DNA from: Solirubrobacter deserti | GTDB taxonomy: Bacteria > Actinomycetota > Thermoleophilia > Solirubrobacterales > Solirubrobacteraceae | Assembly: GCF_003344625.1 (NCBI RefSeq) | Contig: NZ_QPKJ02000003.1 | Span: 248,001-312,000 of the forward strand | DNA: 64,000 nt | Direction of reading: 5' to 3' | In this document: positions 1 to 8,686 of the stretch, piece by piece | Position numbering within the stretch: the stretch's first letter is position 1 | How the letters are laid out: each line of letters begins with the position of its first letter | Program-made: the position numbers and the translations under genes | The notes under the pieces: generated by a model | The model's input: only the letters and a program-made list of their open reading frames with translations | Told to the model about the DNA's origin: nothing | Database searches by the model: none

Positions 1-1424
1 CCCAGGGCCTCGGCCTCGGCGCGGCCGGACTCGGGGATCCAGACCGCCGGCAGGCCGAACGCGGGCTCCGTGGTCGGGATGCCGGCCAGCTGCCCCATGG
101 CGTCGCCCGGGTTCATGGCCATATGGTGCCCAGCCATCACGCCGCCGCGCGCAACTTCCGTGCCACGCACGCGCATGACGTACTCGTGCGAGTCCAGGGA
201 CACGTCGTCGCGGATGCGGACGGGCGGGATCACCATGCCGAGCTCGGACGCGATCTGGCGGCGGATCGTGCCGACGCGGGCGAGCAGCGTGCCGCCGGCC
301 TGGGTGTCGACCATCGGCACCAGGCCGAAGCCGATCGCGAGCTCGAGCGGGTCCAGCGCGAGCGCGTCGAGCGCGGCGTCGCGCGGCGCGGCGAGCTGCG
401 CCTGGGCGGGATCGGGGCCAGCGGCCAGCGCCGCCTCCTTGTCGAGCTTCTCCTGCTCACGCGCGTTGGGCTTGTTGCGCAGCGACCAGCCGACGGCGAA
501 GAACAGCGCGCCGATGACGAGGAACGGGAGCTTCGGCAGGCCCGGGACGAGGCCGAAGAGCATGACCATCACGCCGGCGACGAGCGGCGCCTTGCGCTGG
601 TCGAGGATCTGCTTGGAGACCGTCGAGCCGAGGTCAGACTCAGAACCCTCCGAGCGCGTGACCAGGATGCCGGTCGCGACCGAGATCAGCAGCGCGGGGA
701 TCTGCGCGCACAGGCCGTCGCCGATCGACATCAGCGAGAAGTGGTGGCCGGCCTCGGCGAACGGCATGCCCATCTGGACGACGCCGATGATGATGCCGCC
801 GAGCAGGTTGATGCCGGTGATCAGGATGCCGGCCATCGCGTCGCCCTTGACGAACTTGGACGCACCGTCCATCGCGCCGTAGAAGTCGGCCTCCTGGGCG
901 ACCTCCGCGCGGCGCTTGCGCGCCTCCTCGTCGGTGATCTGGCCCGTGTTGAGGTCGGCGTCGATCGCCATCTGCTTGCCCGGCATCGAGTCGAGCGTGA
1001 AGCGGGCGCCGACCTCGGCCACGCGGCCCGCGCCGTTGGTGATCACGACGAACTGGATCACGATCAGGATCAGGAAGATCACGAGGCCGACGACGATGTT
1101 GCCGCCGACGACGAAGTTGCCGAACGCCTCCACCACGTGGCCCGCGTCGCCTTCGAGCAGGATCAGACGCGTCACGGACACGTTGATCGCGAGGCGGAAG
1201 AGCGTCGTGAGGAGCAGGATCGTCGGGAACGACGAGAAGTCCAGCGCGCGCGGCACGTACATCGTGGCCACGACGATCATCAGCGCCGCCGAGATGTTCA
1301 GCGTGATGAAGAAGTCGATCAGCAGCGGCGGCAGCGGGATGATCAGCATCGCCACGATCAGGACGACGCCGCCGGCGGCGAGCAGGTCGGCCTTCTTGCC
1401 GATCTTGGACAGGGTCGAGTTCAT
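1..1424 (-). CDS. flhA: Flagellar export gate protein FlhA (C-terminus beyond left edge)
   Basis: Inner-membrane core of the flagellar type III export gate. Codons 1-474 are visible; the family usually runs to about 690 residues, so most of the cytosolic ring domain lies outside the window. Seen: a hydrophobic N-terminal half with several membrane segments and the strongly conserved FlhA loop GAGRVAEVGARFTLDSMPGK at residues 131-150. The ATG overlaps the flhB stop as ATGA, which fixes the start and implies translational coupling. It is the last visible gene of the fliO-P-Q-R-flhB-flhA run. No frameshift or internal stop is seen in the visible part. Confidence 0.96.
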   Translation of the reverse strand, partial: MNSTLSKIGKKADLLAAGGVVLIVAMLIIPLPPLLIDFFITLNISAALMIVVATMYVPRALDFSSFPTILLLTTLFRLAINVSVTRLILLEGDAGHVVEAFGNFVVGGNIVVGLVIFLILIVIQFVVITNGAGRVAEVGARFTLDSMPGKQMAIDADLNTGQITDEEARKRRAEVAQEADFYGAMDGASKFVKGDAMAGILITGINLLGGIIIGVVQMGMPFAEAGHHFSLMSIGDGLCAQIPALLISVATGILVTRSEGSESDLGSTVSKQILDQRKAPLVAGVMVMLFGLVPGLPKLPFLVIGALFFAVGWSLRNKPNAREQEKLDKEAALAAGPDPAQAQLAAPRDAALDALALDPLELAIGFGLVPMVDTQAGGTLLARVGTIRRQIASELGMVIPPVRIRDDVSLDSHEYVMRVRGTEVARGGVMAGHHMAMNPGDAMGQLAGIPTTEPAFGLPAVWIPESGRAEAEAL

Positions 1425-2488
1425 GCAGCAGCACTCCGGAGGCCGGCGACGCGGTAGACGTAGGCGAGAAGCTGTGCCACGGCGTGGAACAGGTCTTCGG
1501 GGATCTGTCGCCCGATCTCGACGTTGGCGTACAGCGTGCGCGCCAGCGGCGGGTCGGGGACGATCATGACGCCGGCATCCTTGGCGGCCTCACGGATCTT
1601 GTGTGCGAGGTTGTCGACGCCCTTGGCGACGACGATGGGTGCGGAGCTCCCGCTCTCGTACTTGAGAGCGACTGCGAAGTGGGTGGGGTTGGTGACGATC
1701 ACGTCTGCAGTAGGAACCGAATCCATCATGCGGGACCGGGACATCTCCATCGCCCGGCGCCGCTGCTGAGACTTGATTTCGGCAGGAAGCTCCTGCTGCT
1801 TGAACTCTTGTTTGAGTTCTTCCTTGTCCATCTTCAGCGACTTCTCGTGCTTGTGCTTCTGCCAGGCGAAGTCCAGGGCCGCGATGAACAGGTACGCCAT
1901 GGCCGCGCGCGTGGCGATCGTCATGACCAGGGACGCGATCTCGGGCACGATGTCCTGCGGCGGCGTGCCGACCAGCGCGGCGAACTCGTCCAGCTTCGGG
2001 AACACCGCCATGGCGGCGATCGCGCCCACCGCGACGGTCTTCATGATGTTCTTGACCGTCTCGACCGCGAAGTGCTGCGGATTGAAGAGGTTCTTGAAGC
2101 CCGAGACCGGGTTGATCTTCTTGAACTCGGGCTTCATGGCGCCCGGCATCGGCTTCAGGCCGACCTGGGCCGCGGACGAGAGGAAGCCGGCCACGAGGCA
2201 GATCGCCATCACCGGCAGCGCGGCCAGCATGATGTGCTGGCCGACGAGCATGAACAGCTCGCCGATGCCCTTCTGGTCGACGACCTGCGGCGTCTTCATC
2301 AGGTCGATGACCTGGACCATGGCCAGCTTGCACTGCTCCATGATCTTCGGGCCGAACGCGTTCAGCGCCAGGATCGAGGCGAGCAGGATGGCCGCGCCGT
2401 TGACGTCCTGTGAGCGCGCGACCTGGCCCTTCTTGCGCGCGTCTTCCTTCTTCTTCGGTGTTGCCTTCTCGGTCTTGTCGTTGGCCAT
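1421..2488 (-). CDS. flhB: Flagellar export gate protein FlhB
   Basis: Export gate protein that switches substrate class from rod/hook to filament by self-cleavage. 355 residues, the normal length. A basic N-terminus (residues 1-25) precedes four membrane segments, and the autocleavage motif NPTH is intact at residues 267-270, followed by the C-terminal domain. Partners are FliK (10.1-11.5 kb) and perhaps the stand-alone FlhB-C homologue at 28.0 kb. It starts 9 bp after the fliR stop and overlaps flhA by ATGA, so it is cotranscribed with the export genes. Confidence 0.97.
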   Translation of the reverse strand: MANDKTEKATPKKKEDARKKGQVARSQDVNGAAILLASILALNAFGPKIMEQCKLAMVQVIDLMKTPQVVDQKGIGELFMLVGQHIMLAALPVMAICLVAGFLSSAAQVGLKPMPGAMKPEFKKINPVSGFKNLFNPQHFAVETVKNIMKTVAVGAIAAMAVFPKLDEFAALVGTPPQDIVPEIASLVMTIATRAAMAYLFIAALDFAWQKHKHEKSLKMDKEELKQEFKQQELPAEIKSQQRRRAMEMSRSRMMDSVPTADVIVTNPTHFAVALKYESGSSAPIVVAKGVDNLAHKIREAAKDAGVMIVPDPPLARTLYANVEIGRQIPEDLFHAVAQLLAYVYRVAGLRSAAA

Positions 2489-2497
2489 GGCGCTGCG

Positions 2498-3286
2498 TCA
2501 CCCCCCGAGCGCGGAGAGGGCCTGCGCGACCGACAGCTGCAGCTGATCGGCGATGAAGCCGGAGACGAACGGGAGCGACGCGCCGATCAGCGTCAGGCCG
2601 ACGATCATCTTGGCCGGGAAGCCGACGGCGAAGATGTTCATCTGCGGGACGACCTTGGAGACCACGCCGAACGCGGCGTCCACGATCACGATCGCGATCA
2701 GGACCGGGGCGCAGATCATGAAGGCCGAGGTGAAGATGCTCGAGAACGCGATCTGCGCGCCCTCGACCATCGAGTTGATGGGCGGCGCGCCGAGCAGCGG
2801 CACGGCGTCGTAGGTCTTGGCCATGCCCTTGATGACCCACGTGTCGCCGCCGATCGCGACGAAGATCGCGACGCCGAAGAGCGAGTACATCTGCTGGATC
2901 ACCGCGGACTGCGTGCCCGTGACGGGATCGACGATCGCGCCGAACGAGAAACCGATCAACGTATCCAGCAGGGTGCCCGCGGCCTGCAGGGCCGCGAACA
3001 TCGCGTGCAGCGCGTAGGCGAACGCGAGGCCGACGATCAGCTCCTTGACGAGCAGGCCGGCGTAGTTGAGGACGTCGAGGTCGATCTCGCCGTGCTTGAC
3101 CACCGGCATCAGGCCGACGGCCAGGGCGACCGCAACGATCCCCTTCACGCGCGAGTTGATCATCTTCGAGCTGAACAGCGGCGCCAGCAGGAACAGCGGC
3201 GAGATCCGCGCCAGGACGAGGAAGAAGGCCGCGACCGTCTGCTCGGAGAAGTGGGCGAGCAGTGCCTCAGGGGCCATCTGCGCCAC
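2498..3286 (-). CDS. fliR: Flagellar export gate protein FliR
   Basis: Polytopic membrane component of the FliP-FliQ-FliR export pore. 262 residues with about six hydrophobic segments, the usual FliR length and profile; the N-terminal stretch around FLVLARISPLFLLAPLFSS is FliR-like. The chosen ATG overlaps the end of fliQ by 20 bp; a second ATG at residue 4 would shorten the overlap to 11 bp. Gene order fliP-fliQ-fliR-flhB is the standard one and supports the call independently of sequence. Confidence 0.96.
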   Translation of the reverse strand: MAQMAPEALLAHFSEQTVAAFFLVLARISPLFLLAPLFSSKMINSRVKGIVAVALAVGLMPVVKHGEIDLDVLNYAGLLVKELIVGLAFAYALHAMFAALQAAGTLLDTLIGFSFGAIVDPVTGTQSAVIQQMYSLFGVAIFVAIGGDTWVIKGMAKTYDAVPLLGAPPINSMVEGAQIAFSSIFTSAFMICAPVLIAIVIVDAAFGVVSKVVPQMNIFAVGFPAKMIVGLTLIGASLPFVSGFIADQLQLSVAQALSALGG

Positions 3287-3566
3287 CGACGGGCTTGAAA
3301 TCGACCGTCTGGGCGATGCCGCCCCAGAGGTTGGAAGTCCAGTCGGTGATGGAGTTGAGCATCCACGGACCGGTCACGACCAACACCACGACGAGCGCCG
3401 CGATCTTGGGGATGAAGGAGAGCGTCTGCTCCTGGATCTGCGTGACGGCCTGGAAGACCGAGATCAGCAGACCCACGATCAGCGCCGCCAGCAGCATCGG
3501 CATGGCGACCTTCATCGTGATGCCCATCATGTCGACGAGCAGTGAGGTGACGGTGTCCTGGGTCAT
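3267..3566 (-). CDS. fliQ: Flagellar export gate protein FliQ
   Basis: Small export gate subunit, 99 residues with two transmembrane helices (about residues 15-40 and 52-72) around a short polar loop; family members are about 90 residues. The ATG at 3566 overlaps the fliP stop as ATGA, which decides the start over longer in-frame versions that would read back through fliP. It sits exactly between fliP and fliR. Confidence 0.95.
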   Translation of the reverse strand: MTQDTVTSLLVDMMGITMKVAMPMLLAALIVGLLISVFQAVTQIQEQTLSFIPKIAALVVVLVVTGPWMLNSITDWTSNLWGGIAQTVDFKPVGGADGP

Positions 3567-4207
3567 GTGTGGAAGCTCTGGACGAGGGACCCGCAGATGA
3601 GGTTCCACCCGTCGACGAGGATGAACAGCAAGATCTTGAACGGAAGAGAGATGAAGACCGGTGGGAGCATCATCATGCCCATCGCCATCAAGGTGGACGA
3701 GACCACCAGGTCGATGATCAGGAAGGGCAGGAAGATCAAGAAGCCGATCTGGAAGGCCGTCTTGAGCTCGGAGATGATGAAGGCGGGGATCAGGACCTGC
3801 GTCGGGACGTCCTTGCGGGTCTTGACGTCCTCCATCTTCATGTCGGCGAGGCCGATGAACAGCTTGAGGTCCTTGCCGCGCGTCTGATCGAACATGAACT
3901 CGCGCAGCGGCGCCTCGGCCTTCTTGAACGCGACCTCCTGCGTGATCGCGCCCTTCTGGAGCGGATCGTAGGCCTCGGCCTTGATCTCCTTGATCGTCGG
4001 GCTCATGACGAACAGCGTCAGGAAGAACGCGATGCCGACCAGGACCTGGTTCGGCGGCGCCGTCGGCGTGCCGAGGCCCGAGCGGATGAAGCCCAGGACG
4101 ATCAGGATGCGGGTGAAGCCCGTGACCGTGAACAGCAGGGCGGGCACCAGCGAGATGCCGCCGATGAAGAGCAGCAGCTGGACTGCGGACTGGCCGTCGG
4201 TCTTCAC
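3563..4207 (-). CDS. fliP: Flagellar export gate protein FliP
   Basis: Pore subunit of the export gate. 214 residues: an N-terminal hydrophobic segment (about 8-28), a second (about 45-65), a soluble loop (about 66-130) and two C-terminal helices including FQIGFLIFLPFLIIDLVVSS. Slightly short compared with enterobacterial FliP (about 245) because it lacks the long cleaved signal peptide. Overlaps fliO by 4 bp upstream and fliQ by 4 bp downstream, so the three are coupled. Confidence 0.96.
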   Translation of the reverse strand: MKTDGQSAVQLLLFIGGISLVPALLFTVTGFTRILIVLGFIRSGLGTPTAPPNQVLVGIAFFLTLFVMSPTIKEIKAEAYDPLQKGAITQEVAFKKAEAPLREFMFDQTRGKDLKLFIGLADMKMEDVKTRKDVPTQVLIPAFIISELKTAFQIGFLIFLPFLIIDLVVSSTLMAMGMMMLPPVFISLPFKILLFILVDGWNLICGSLVQSFHT

Positions 4208-4728
4208 TTCGCCACCGCCTTCGCACGGATGAGGTTCATCAGGCCCTTCGGTGCAGCGGTCTCGGCCTCGAGGCTCGCGAGCGTCATCGCCGGCGGCTCG
4301 AGCAGGCCCAGGGCGGTCGCCTCGGCCTCGCTGTAGCGACGGATCGGCGTGATCTGGTGCTCAGCGGCGCCCAGCAGGACGATCTCGCCGCCGACCCGCA
4401 CCAGGTGCAGCGAGCGGTTCGGGGCGAGGTTCAGCGTCGCGACCGTCTCGAGCGAGTCACCGGACTCGTCGGCGTCCTTGGACGTCTTGACCTGCTTGAG
4501 AACCCAGTGCAGCCCGTAGATGACGGCCAGGACGATGGCCAGGCCGACGATCGTGCGGACGATGCTGCCGCCGCTGGTCGCCGAAGCGCCCGTGGCGGCC
4601 GAGCCGGTTTCTTCGGCGAGGTTCAGCTTGGTGCCCTCGCCGTCGGCCGCGAAGGCGACCGGGGCCGTGAGCCCGCAGGCGAGGGTGGCCGTCGTAACGG
4701 CAGCGAGAATGGAGGAGGGAGTGCGCAT
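4204..4728 (-). CDS. fliO: Flagellar assembly protein FliO
   Basis: Bitopic membrane protein that stabilises FliP during export-gate assembly. 174 residues from the ATG at 4728: a signal-like segment (residues 1-27, ending AFA-AD), a transmembrane helix around TIVGLAIVLAVIYGLHWVL, then a cytosolic FliO domain with LNLAPNRSLHLVRVGGEIVLLG. In-frame GTG codons at 4776 and 4761 are rejected because the sigma-28-like -10 box lies at 4767-4774 and transcription should begin near 4760. The leader carries a 9-bp hairpin (4736-4761) and no clear Shine-Dalgarno sequence. Heads the fliO-flhA operon, just after the unrelated YihY/BrkB gene. Confidence 0.87.
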   Translation of the reverse strand: MRTPSSILAAVTTATLACGLTAPVAFAADGEGTKLNLAEETGSAATGASATSGGSIVRTIVGLAIVLAVIYGLHWVLKQVKTSKDADESGDSLETVATLNLAPNRSLHLVRVGGEIVLLGAAEHQITPIRRYSEAEATALGLLEPPAMTLASLEAETAAPKGLMNLIRAKAVAK

Positions 4729-4735
4729 AACCGAG

Positions 4736-4761
4736 GTGAGCCGCGGGATCAAGCGGCTCAC
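4736..4761 (-). promoter_or_regulatory. Hairpin in the fliO mRNA leader
   Basis: Reading the minus strand, GTGAGCCGC (4761-4753), an 8-nt loop, then the perfect complement GCGGCTCAC (4744-4736). The hairpin begins at about the predicted transcription start and ends 7 nt before the fliO ATG. It could protect the 5' end or present the start codon in an exposed position; function is inferred only. Confidence 0.5.
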
Positions 4762-4766
4762 GGCTC

Positions 4767-4793
4767 GTATCGGCACCTGGGGTCCAGACCTGA
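4767..4793 (-). promoter_or_regulatory. FliA-type promoter of fliO
   Basis: -35 TCAGGTCT (4793-4786), 11-bp spacer, -10 GCCGATAC (4774-4767). Matches the sigma-28 consensus layout. The surrounding 31 bp are nearly identical (29/31) to the fliJ promoter at 12.6 kb. Confidence 0.8.
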
Positions 4794-4867
4794 AGTCCCT
4801 ACGCGGACCTCAAGCTTTGGCCCGCCGGTCCGATGACCCCCGCGCGAGTAACTGATGGGCTAGCGCG

Positions 4868-5830
4868 CTATGGCTGAGACGAACCCGAGGGCCCGCCCGC
4901 CCCGCCACCAGGTGTACCCGCGCTCGCCGATGCGCCCGGCTGCGGTGGCAGAGCGACGGGTGGAGCCGTGGCAGCGGGCGGTACCCCCACATCGACAGTT
5001 CCCGCGCGGCGGTGGCGGATCCGCTCATAGCGCAGCTCGTTGACCACCGCGCCCGAGAGCACGATCAGCGCGAGCACGTAGAACCACACGAGCGCGATCA
5101 GCACGAAGACCGCGCTGGTGCCGATCCGCAGCGCCGAGATGTTGGTCAGGTAGACCGGGAACGTGACGTCCACGATCCCGGTCGCCACCGTCGCGCCGAG
5201 CGCGCCCGGCCACACGCACGACCACGGGATGTAGCCCTTCGGCACCGCGGTGTAGGTGATGCACAGCGCGCCGAACAGGATCAGCAGGCCGAGGGCGACG
5301 GTCATGAAGTAGACGAGGTCGCCCGTGTCCTCGAGCCCGAACGGCAGCGTCTGGGCGCTCGAGGCCAGCAGCGCCTGCACCGTCGGCACCGCGACGGACG
5401 CCGCGATGAAGATCAGCACGACGCCGAGCATCACGAAGCCGAACAGCTTCTGGTGCACCCACGAGCGGCACGGCCGGTGGTAGATGCGGCAGAACGCCGT
5501 GTCCAGCGCGCCCCAGAAGGACGCGCCGACCCACAGCGAGGACACGACGGCGACGATGCCGACGGTCGTGGAGGACTCCTGCAGCCGGCGGATGCCGTCC
5601 ACCAGGGTGCTTTCGGCCGCGGTCGGGAAGATCGTGCGCGCGTCCTGGATGACGGACGCGGCGAGCTCCGGGGACCGCAGCACGCGGCTGGCGACGAACA
5701 GCGAGATCAGCGCCAGCGGGAAGATCGACAGCAGCAGGTTGTACGCCACCATCGCGGCGAGGCCGGTGATCCCGTCCTCGTAGGCCTTGCGCCAGAAGGA
5801 GACAACGGCACGGACGGCGCGTCGGAACAC
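4868..5830 (-). CDS. YihY/BrkB family inner membrane protein
   Basis: 320-residue polytopic membrane protein of the YihY/virulence-factor BrkB (UPF0761) family, historically misnamed RNase BN. Seen: an amphipathic N-terminus with the family signature GLAAMVAYNLLLSIFPL (about residues 23-39), about six membrane segments up to residue 265, and a Pro/Ala/Gly-rich cytosolic tail. GTG start. Its biochemical role is unknown. It is not a flagellar gene yet sits on the same strand 28 bp after fliN and before fliO, so it may be cotranscribed with the flbD-fliN operon; fliO then restarts from its own promoter. Confidence 0.88.
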   Translation of the reverse strand: MFRRAVRAVVSFWRKAYEDGITGLAAMVAYNLLLSIFPLALISLFVASRVLRSPELAASVIQDARTIFPTAAESTLVDGIRRLQESSTTVGIVAVVSSLWVGASFWGALDTAFCRIYHRPCRSWVHQKLFGFVMLGVVLIFIAASVAVPTVQALLASSAQTLPFGLEDTGDLVYFMTVALGLLILFGALCITYTAVPKGYIPWSCVWPGALGATVATGIVDVTFPVYLTNISALRIGTSAVFVLIALVWFYVLALIVLSGAVVNELRYERIRHRRAGTVDVGVPPAATAPPVALPPQPGASASAGTPGGGAGGPSGSSQP

Positions 5831-5858
5831 GCCGCCCGTTGTAGCCGATATCCCGTTG

Positions 5859-6212
5859 CTAGACGTCGCCCTCGGTGCTGTCGGCGGACTGTGAGCCCGA
5901 CGGCGCCAGCACCTCGGTCACCCGCAGGCCGAACTCCTCGTCGATCACGACGACCTCGCCGCGCGCGATCGGCTTGCCGTTGACCAGCAGGTCGACGGGC
6001 TCCCCGGCCAGGCGGTTGAGGGTCACGATCGACCCCGGGCCCAGCGCGAGCGCCTCGCGGATCGTCATCTTCGTGCGACCCACCTCGACGGCGAGCTCTA
6101 CCGGCACGTCGTGCAGGCGGGACAGCTCCTCGGCGGAGACGGGCGCGGGAGCGCTCTCCGCCGGGCCGGCCGTGGTGGTCTCGAAGGGTGCGAAATCGAC
6201 GTTCTCAGCCAT
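5859..6212 (-). CDS. fliN: Flagellar motor switch protein FliN
   Basis: C-ring component that, with FliM, sets rotation direction. 117 residues: an acidic/Pro-rich N-terminus (1-30) and a single SpoA/SpoIID-type surface-presentation domain (about 36-103) with [20 protein letters not shown] and a [15 protein letters not shown] core. Too short for FliY or a FliM-FliN fusion. It starts 17 bp after fliL with no room for fliM between them, which is unusual; fliM is not found anywhere in the window. Confidence 0.94.
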   Translation of the reverse strand: MAENVDFAPFETTTAGPAESAPAPVSAEELSRLHDVPVELAVEVGRTKMTIREALALGPGSIVTLNRLAGEPVDLLVNGKPIARGEVVVIDEEFGLRVTEVLAPSGSQSADSTEGDV

Positions 6213-6229
6213 TGGATCTCTGCCTTGTC

Positions 6230-6688
6230 TTACTGGACGGTCACGTCGGAGAAGATGACGTGCTCGGCCTTGACATCGGTGTGCTTCTTGATCCCCTTGA
6301 GGATGTCGTGCTTGAGGTGCTCACGGCCCTCCTTCTCCAGGAGGTCCTTGTCCTTCGCATCAGTCAGGGTATCCGTGATGACGTCGCGGACAACGCCTTC
6401 CTGCAGCATCGCGCCGTAGCCCTCGGGCACCTTCGGCGCCGGGCCGTGCCCGCCGGCGGCGGCCTCGGTCGAGTGGTCGTCGTGCGCGAGGATCAGGCCG
6501 ACCTGCAGCTTCGCGAAGCGGCCGTCGGCCAGATTGACCAGGAACTCCTTCTGGAGCATGTACACCGTGCCGTGGACCTTGGGCTTGGGCGCCGGCTTCT
6601 CGGCCTCGGCCGGCTTGGCCAGGACGAACTTGTAGGCGCCGCCGAGGACGGCGAGCAGGGCGATGATGGGGACGATCTTCTTGACCAT
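6230..6688 (-). CDS. fliL: Flagellar basal-body-associated protein FliL
   Basis: Single-pass membrane protein that surrounds the stator MotB and supports torque. 152 residues: basic N-terminus, transmembrane helix at about 5-22, a Pro/Lys-rich linker and a periplasmic FliL domain. The ATG at 6688 has a GGAGG Shine-Dalgarno about 9 bp upstream. Lies 20 bp after motB in the flbD-motA-motB-fliL-fliN operon. Confidence 0.93.
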   Translation of the reverse strand: MVKKIVPIIALLAVLGGAYKFVLAKPAEAEKPAPKPKVHGTVYMLQKEFLVNLADGRFAKLQVGLILAHDDHSTEAAAGGHGPAPKVPEGYGAMLQEGVVRDVITDTLTDAKDKDLLEKEGREHLKHDILKGIKKHTDVKAEHVIFSDVTVQ

Positions 6689-6708
6689 GGGTTCAGCGCC
6701 TCCATGCG

Positions 6709-7569
6709 CTAGGGATGTGACTCCGTGTCGGATGAATCGGATGAGACCGGTGCGTTGAGCCGTGAGAGCACGATCTCGACCCGCCGGTTCTTCGCACGCC
6801 CTTCGGACGTCGAGTTGCTGTCGATGGGCTCCTGGCTGGCGTACATGCCGCCGGAGACCCGCCGGGCGTTGACGCCTTCGGCGACAAAGTCCCGGATCAC
6901 TGCGCCGGCGCGCGCGCCGGACAGCTCCCAGTTGGATGGGTACTGCGAGCCGGAGATCGGCTGCGAGTCGGTGTGGCCCTCGACGACGACGGGGTGCTCG
7001 CGCTCGTCGCGGACGACCTGAGCGATCTTCTCCACGAGGTGCTTCGCGCCCGGCTTGAGCGTCGCGCGGCCGGAATCGAAGAAGACCTTGTCCGTGAGCA
7101 GCTGGATCACCAGGCCGCGGCGGCGCACCGTCACCTTGACGCGGCCGTCCAGGCCCGCCTCCTTGGCGAGGTTGTCGATGCGACGCTTGAGGGCGCGGAA
7201 GTCCTGCTCCTCCTCCTTGGACGCCTTGGCCGCCTCGGCGGCCGACTGCTTGGACGTCTCGGCCCGGATGTCGGTGAGCGGGCGAAGCGCCGGCAGCGGC
7301 GGCTGCACGGAGGACTGCTCGGTCTCGGATGAGCTCGAACCGGTCTGGAGCATCGACTTGCCGCCGTCCAGCACCGCGCCCGAGAACGCGTCATTGAGGG
7401 ACTTCTGCAGCGCCTCGAACTTCGACGTGTTCACGGACGAGATCGAGAAGAGCACCATGAAGAGCGCGAACAGGAGCGTCATCATGTCCGCGAAGGACAC
7501 GAGCCAACGTTCCTCGTTCTCGTGCTCCTCCTCGTGGTGCCCGCCCTTATGTCTGCGGTTGCTGGCCAT
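6709..7569 (-). CDS. motB: Flagellar stator protein MotB
   Basis: Stator subunit that anchors MotA to peptidoglycan and carries the ion-binding Asp. 286 residues: His/Glu-rich N-terminus, one transmembrane helix (about 23-45) with the conserved Asp at 28 in SFADMMTLLFALFMV, a linker, and an OmpA-like peptidoglycan-binding domain (about 160-268) with EGHTDSQPI and the closing KNRRVEIVL motif. The Asp is followed by MMTLLFALFMV rather than the polar residues typical of sodium-driven PomB, hinting at proton coupling (inference). Confidence 0.97.
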   Translation of the reverse strand: MASNRRHKGGHHEEEHENEERWLVSFADMMTLLFALFMVLFSISSVNTSKFEALQKSLNDAFSGAVLDGGKSMLQTGSSSSETEQSSVQPPLPALRPLTDIRAETSKQSAAEAAKASKEEEQDFRALKRRIDNLAKEAGLDGRVKVTVRRRGLVIQLLTDKVFFDSGRATLKPGAKHLVEKIAQVVRDEREHPVVVEGHTDSQPISGSQYPSNWELSGARAGAVIRDFVAEGVNARRVSGGMYASQEPIDSNSTSEGRAKNRRVEIVLSRLNAPVSSDSSDTESHP

Positions 7570-7579
7570 CAGAGGTCAC

Positions 7580-8383
7580 CTACGCGGCGGCCTTGGCGAC
7601 GGCTTCGGCGGCGGCCTGCTCCTCCTCGGAGCGGCGCTGCTTGGGCGGAACGAAGGTGATCAGCTTCTCGCGCACGACGCGCGGGTTGTCGCCGGCCTGG
7701 ATCGAGAGGATGCCCTCCACCACGAGCGCGCGGGCGTGCAGCTCCTCCTGCGAGAGCTGCTTCAGGCGGGCGCCGGCCGGGAGGAAGATGACGTTGGCGG
7801 AGGCGACGCCGATCAGCGTGGCGATGAACGCGGCCGCGATCATCGGGCCGAGCGTCTCGGGCTGGTCGAGGTTGCCGAGCACGTGGATGAGGCCGAAGAC
7901 GGTGCCGATGATGCCCATCGTCGGGGCGTAGCCGCCGGCCTTCTCGAACGGCTGCGTGGCGGCCGCGTGGCGGGCGCGCATGGCGTTGTTCTCGGACTCG
8001 AGGATGTCGGCGACCAGGTCGGGGTCCGTGCCGTCGACGACGAGCTGCAGGCCCTTCTTGGTGTAGGTGTCCTCGATCGTGTTGGTGACCTCGTCGAGGG
8101 CCAGCAGGCCGTCGCGGCGGGCGGCCTCGGCGTAGCCGACGAGCTCGTCGACCTTCGCGTTGAGGTCGATCTGGTCCGGCGCGAAGACGCGCTTGTACTG
8201 CATCGGGATGTTCTTGACGGCGTCGAAGCTCGTGCCCATGATCGTGGCGCCGAGCGTGCCGCCGAGCACGATGAGCATCGCGGGAAGATTCAGGACGGCC
8301 ATCGGGTTGGAGCCTTCGAGCGTGGCTCCCAGATAGAGGCCGGCGATTCCGACGACCAGGCCGATGAGTGAAGAGACCTTCAT
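7580..8383 (-). CDS. motA: Flagellar stator protein MotA
   Basis: Proton-channel stator subunit that pushes on the rotor. 267 residues with four membrane helices: two near the N-terminus (about 5-22, 32-50), a large cytosolic loop, and two C-terminal helices with the conserved GGYAPTMGIIGTVFGLI and FIATLIGVASANVIFLP segments that hold the channel prolines. Ten bp before motB and 5 bp after flbD, in the same operon. Confidence 0.97.
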   Translation of the reverse strand: MKVSSLIGLVVGIAGLYLGATLEGSNPMAVLNLPAMLIVLGGTLGATIMGTSFDAVKNIPMQYKRVFAPDQIDLNAKVDELVGYAEAARRDGLLALDEVTNTIEDTYTKKGLQLVVDGTDPDLVADILESENNAMRARHAAATQPFEKAGGYAPTMGIIGTVFGLIHVLGNLDQPETLGPMIAAAFIATLIGVASANVIFLPAGARLKQLSQEELHARALVVEGILSIQAGDNPRVVREKLITFVPPKQRRSEEEQAAAEAVAKAAA

Positions 8384-8388
8384 CGGTC

Positions 8389-8679
8389 TTACTCCTCGTT
8401 ATCAGGGTTGGAGGGGGGAGGGGCGGCAGTCGCGGCGACGAGCGTGAGCGCGGAGTCGCTGCGGCGCTTGACGGGGGTGCTGGGCAGCGCGCCGGCGATG
8501 ATCGAGGAACGCCATTCCTTGACGGCGTTCACGACGACCTCCGGCGAGTCGGACACCAGCACCTTCTGGTGCGTGGTCAACGTCACCACCGTGTCGGGCG
8601 TCGAGTCGATGGCGACGATCAGATCGGGGTTGAGGTAGAAGACCTCAGCCCGCGTGGATAGACGGTGGAGACGGATCAC
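8389..8679 (-). CDS. flbD: FlbD family flagellar protein
   Basis: Small protein of the FlbD/YlzI family, found between hook and stator genes in many Gram-positives; function unsettled. 96 residues; residues 1-60 hold the family core (VFYLNPDLIVAIDSTPDTVV), followed by a low-complexity Ala/Pro tail. The GTG start lies only 7 bp after a sigma-28-like -10 box, so the mRNA is probably leaderless. First gene of the flbD-motA-motB-fliL-fliN operon, directly downstream of the flgE terminator. Confidence 0.88.
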   Translation of the reverse strand: MIRLHRLSTRAEVFYLNPDLIVAIDSTPDTVVTLTTHQKVLVSDSPEVVVNAVKEWRSSIIAGALPSTPVKRRSDSALTLVAATAAPPPSNPDNEE

Positions 8680-8686
8680 ACCCCTG

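Noticed and set aside
4729..4776. Upstream GTG starts for fliO
   Set aside because: They overlap or precede the predicted transcription start (the -10 box is at 4767-4774).
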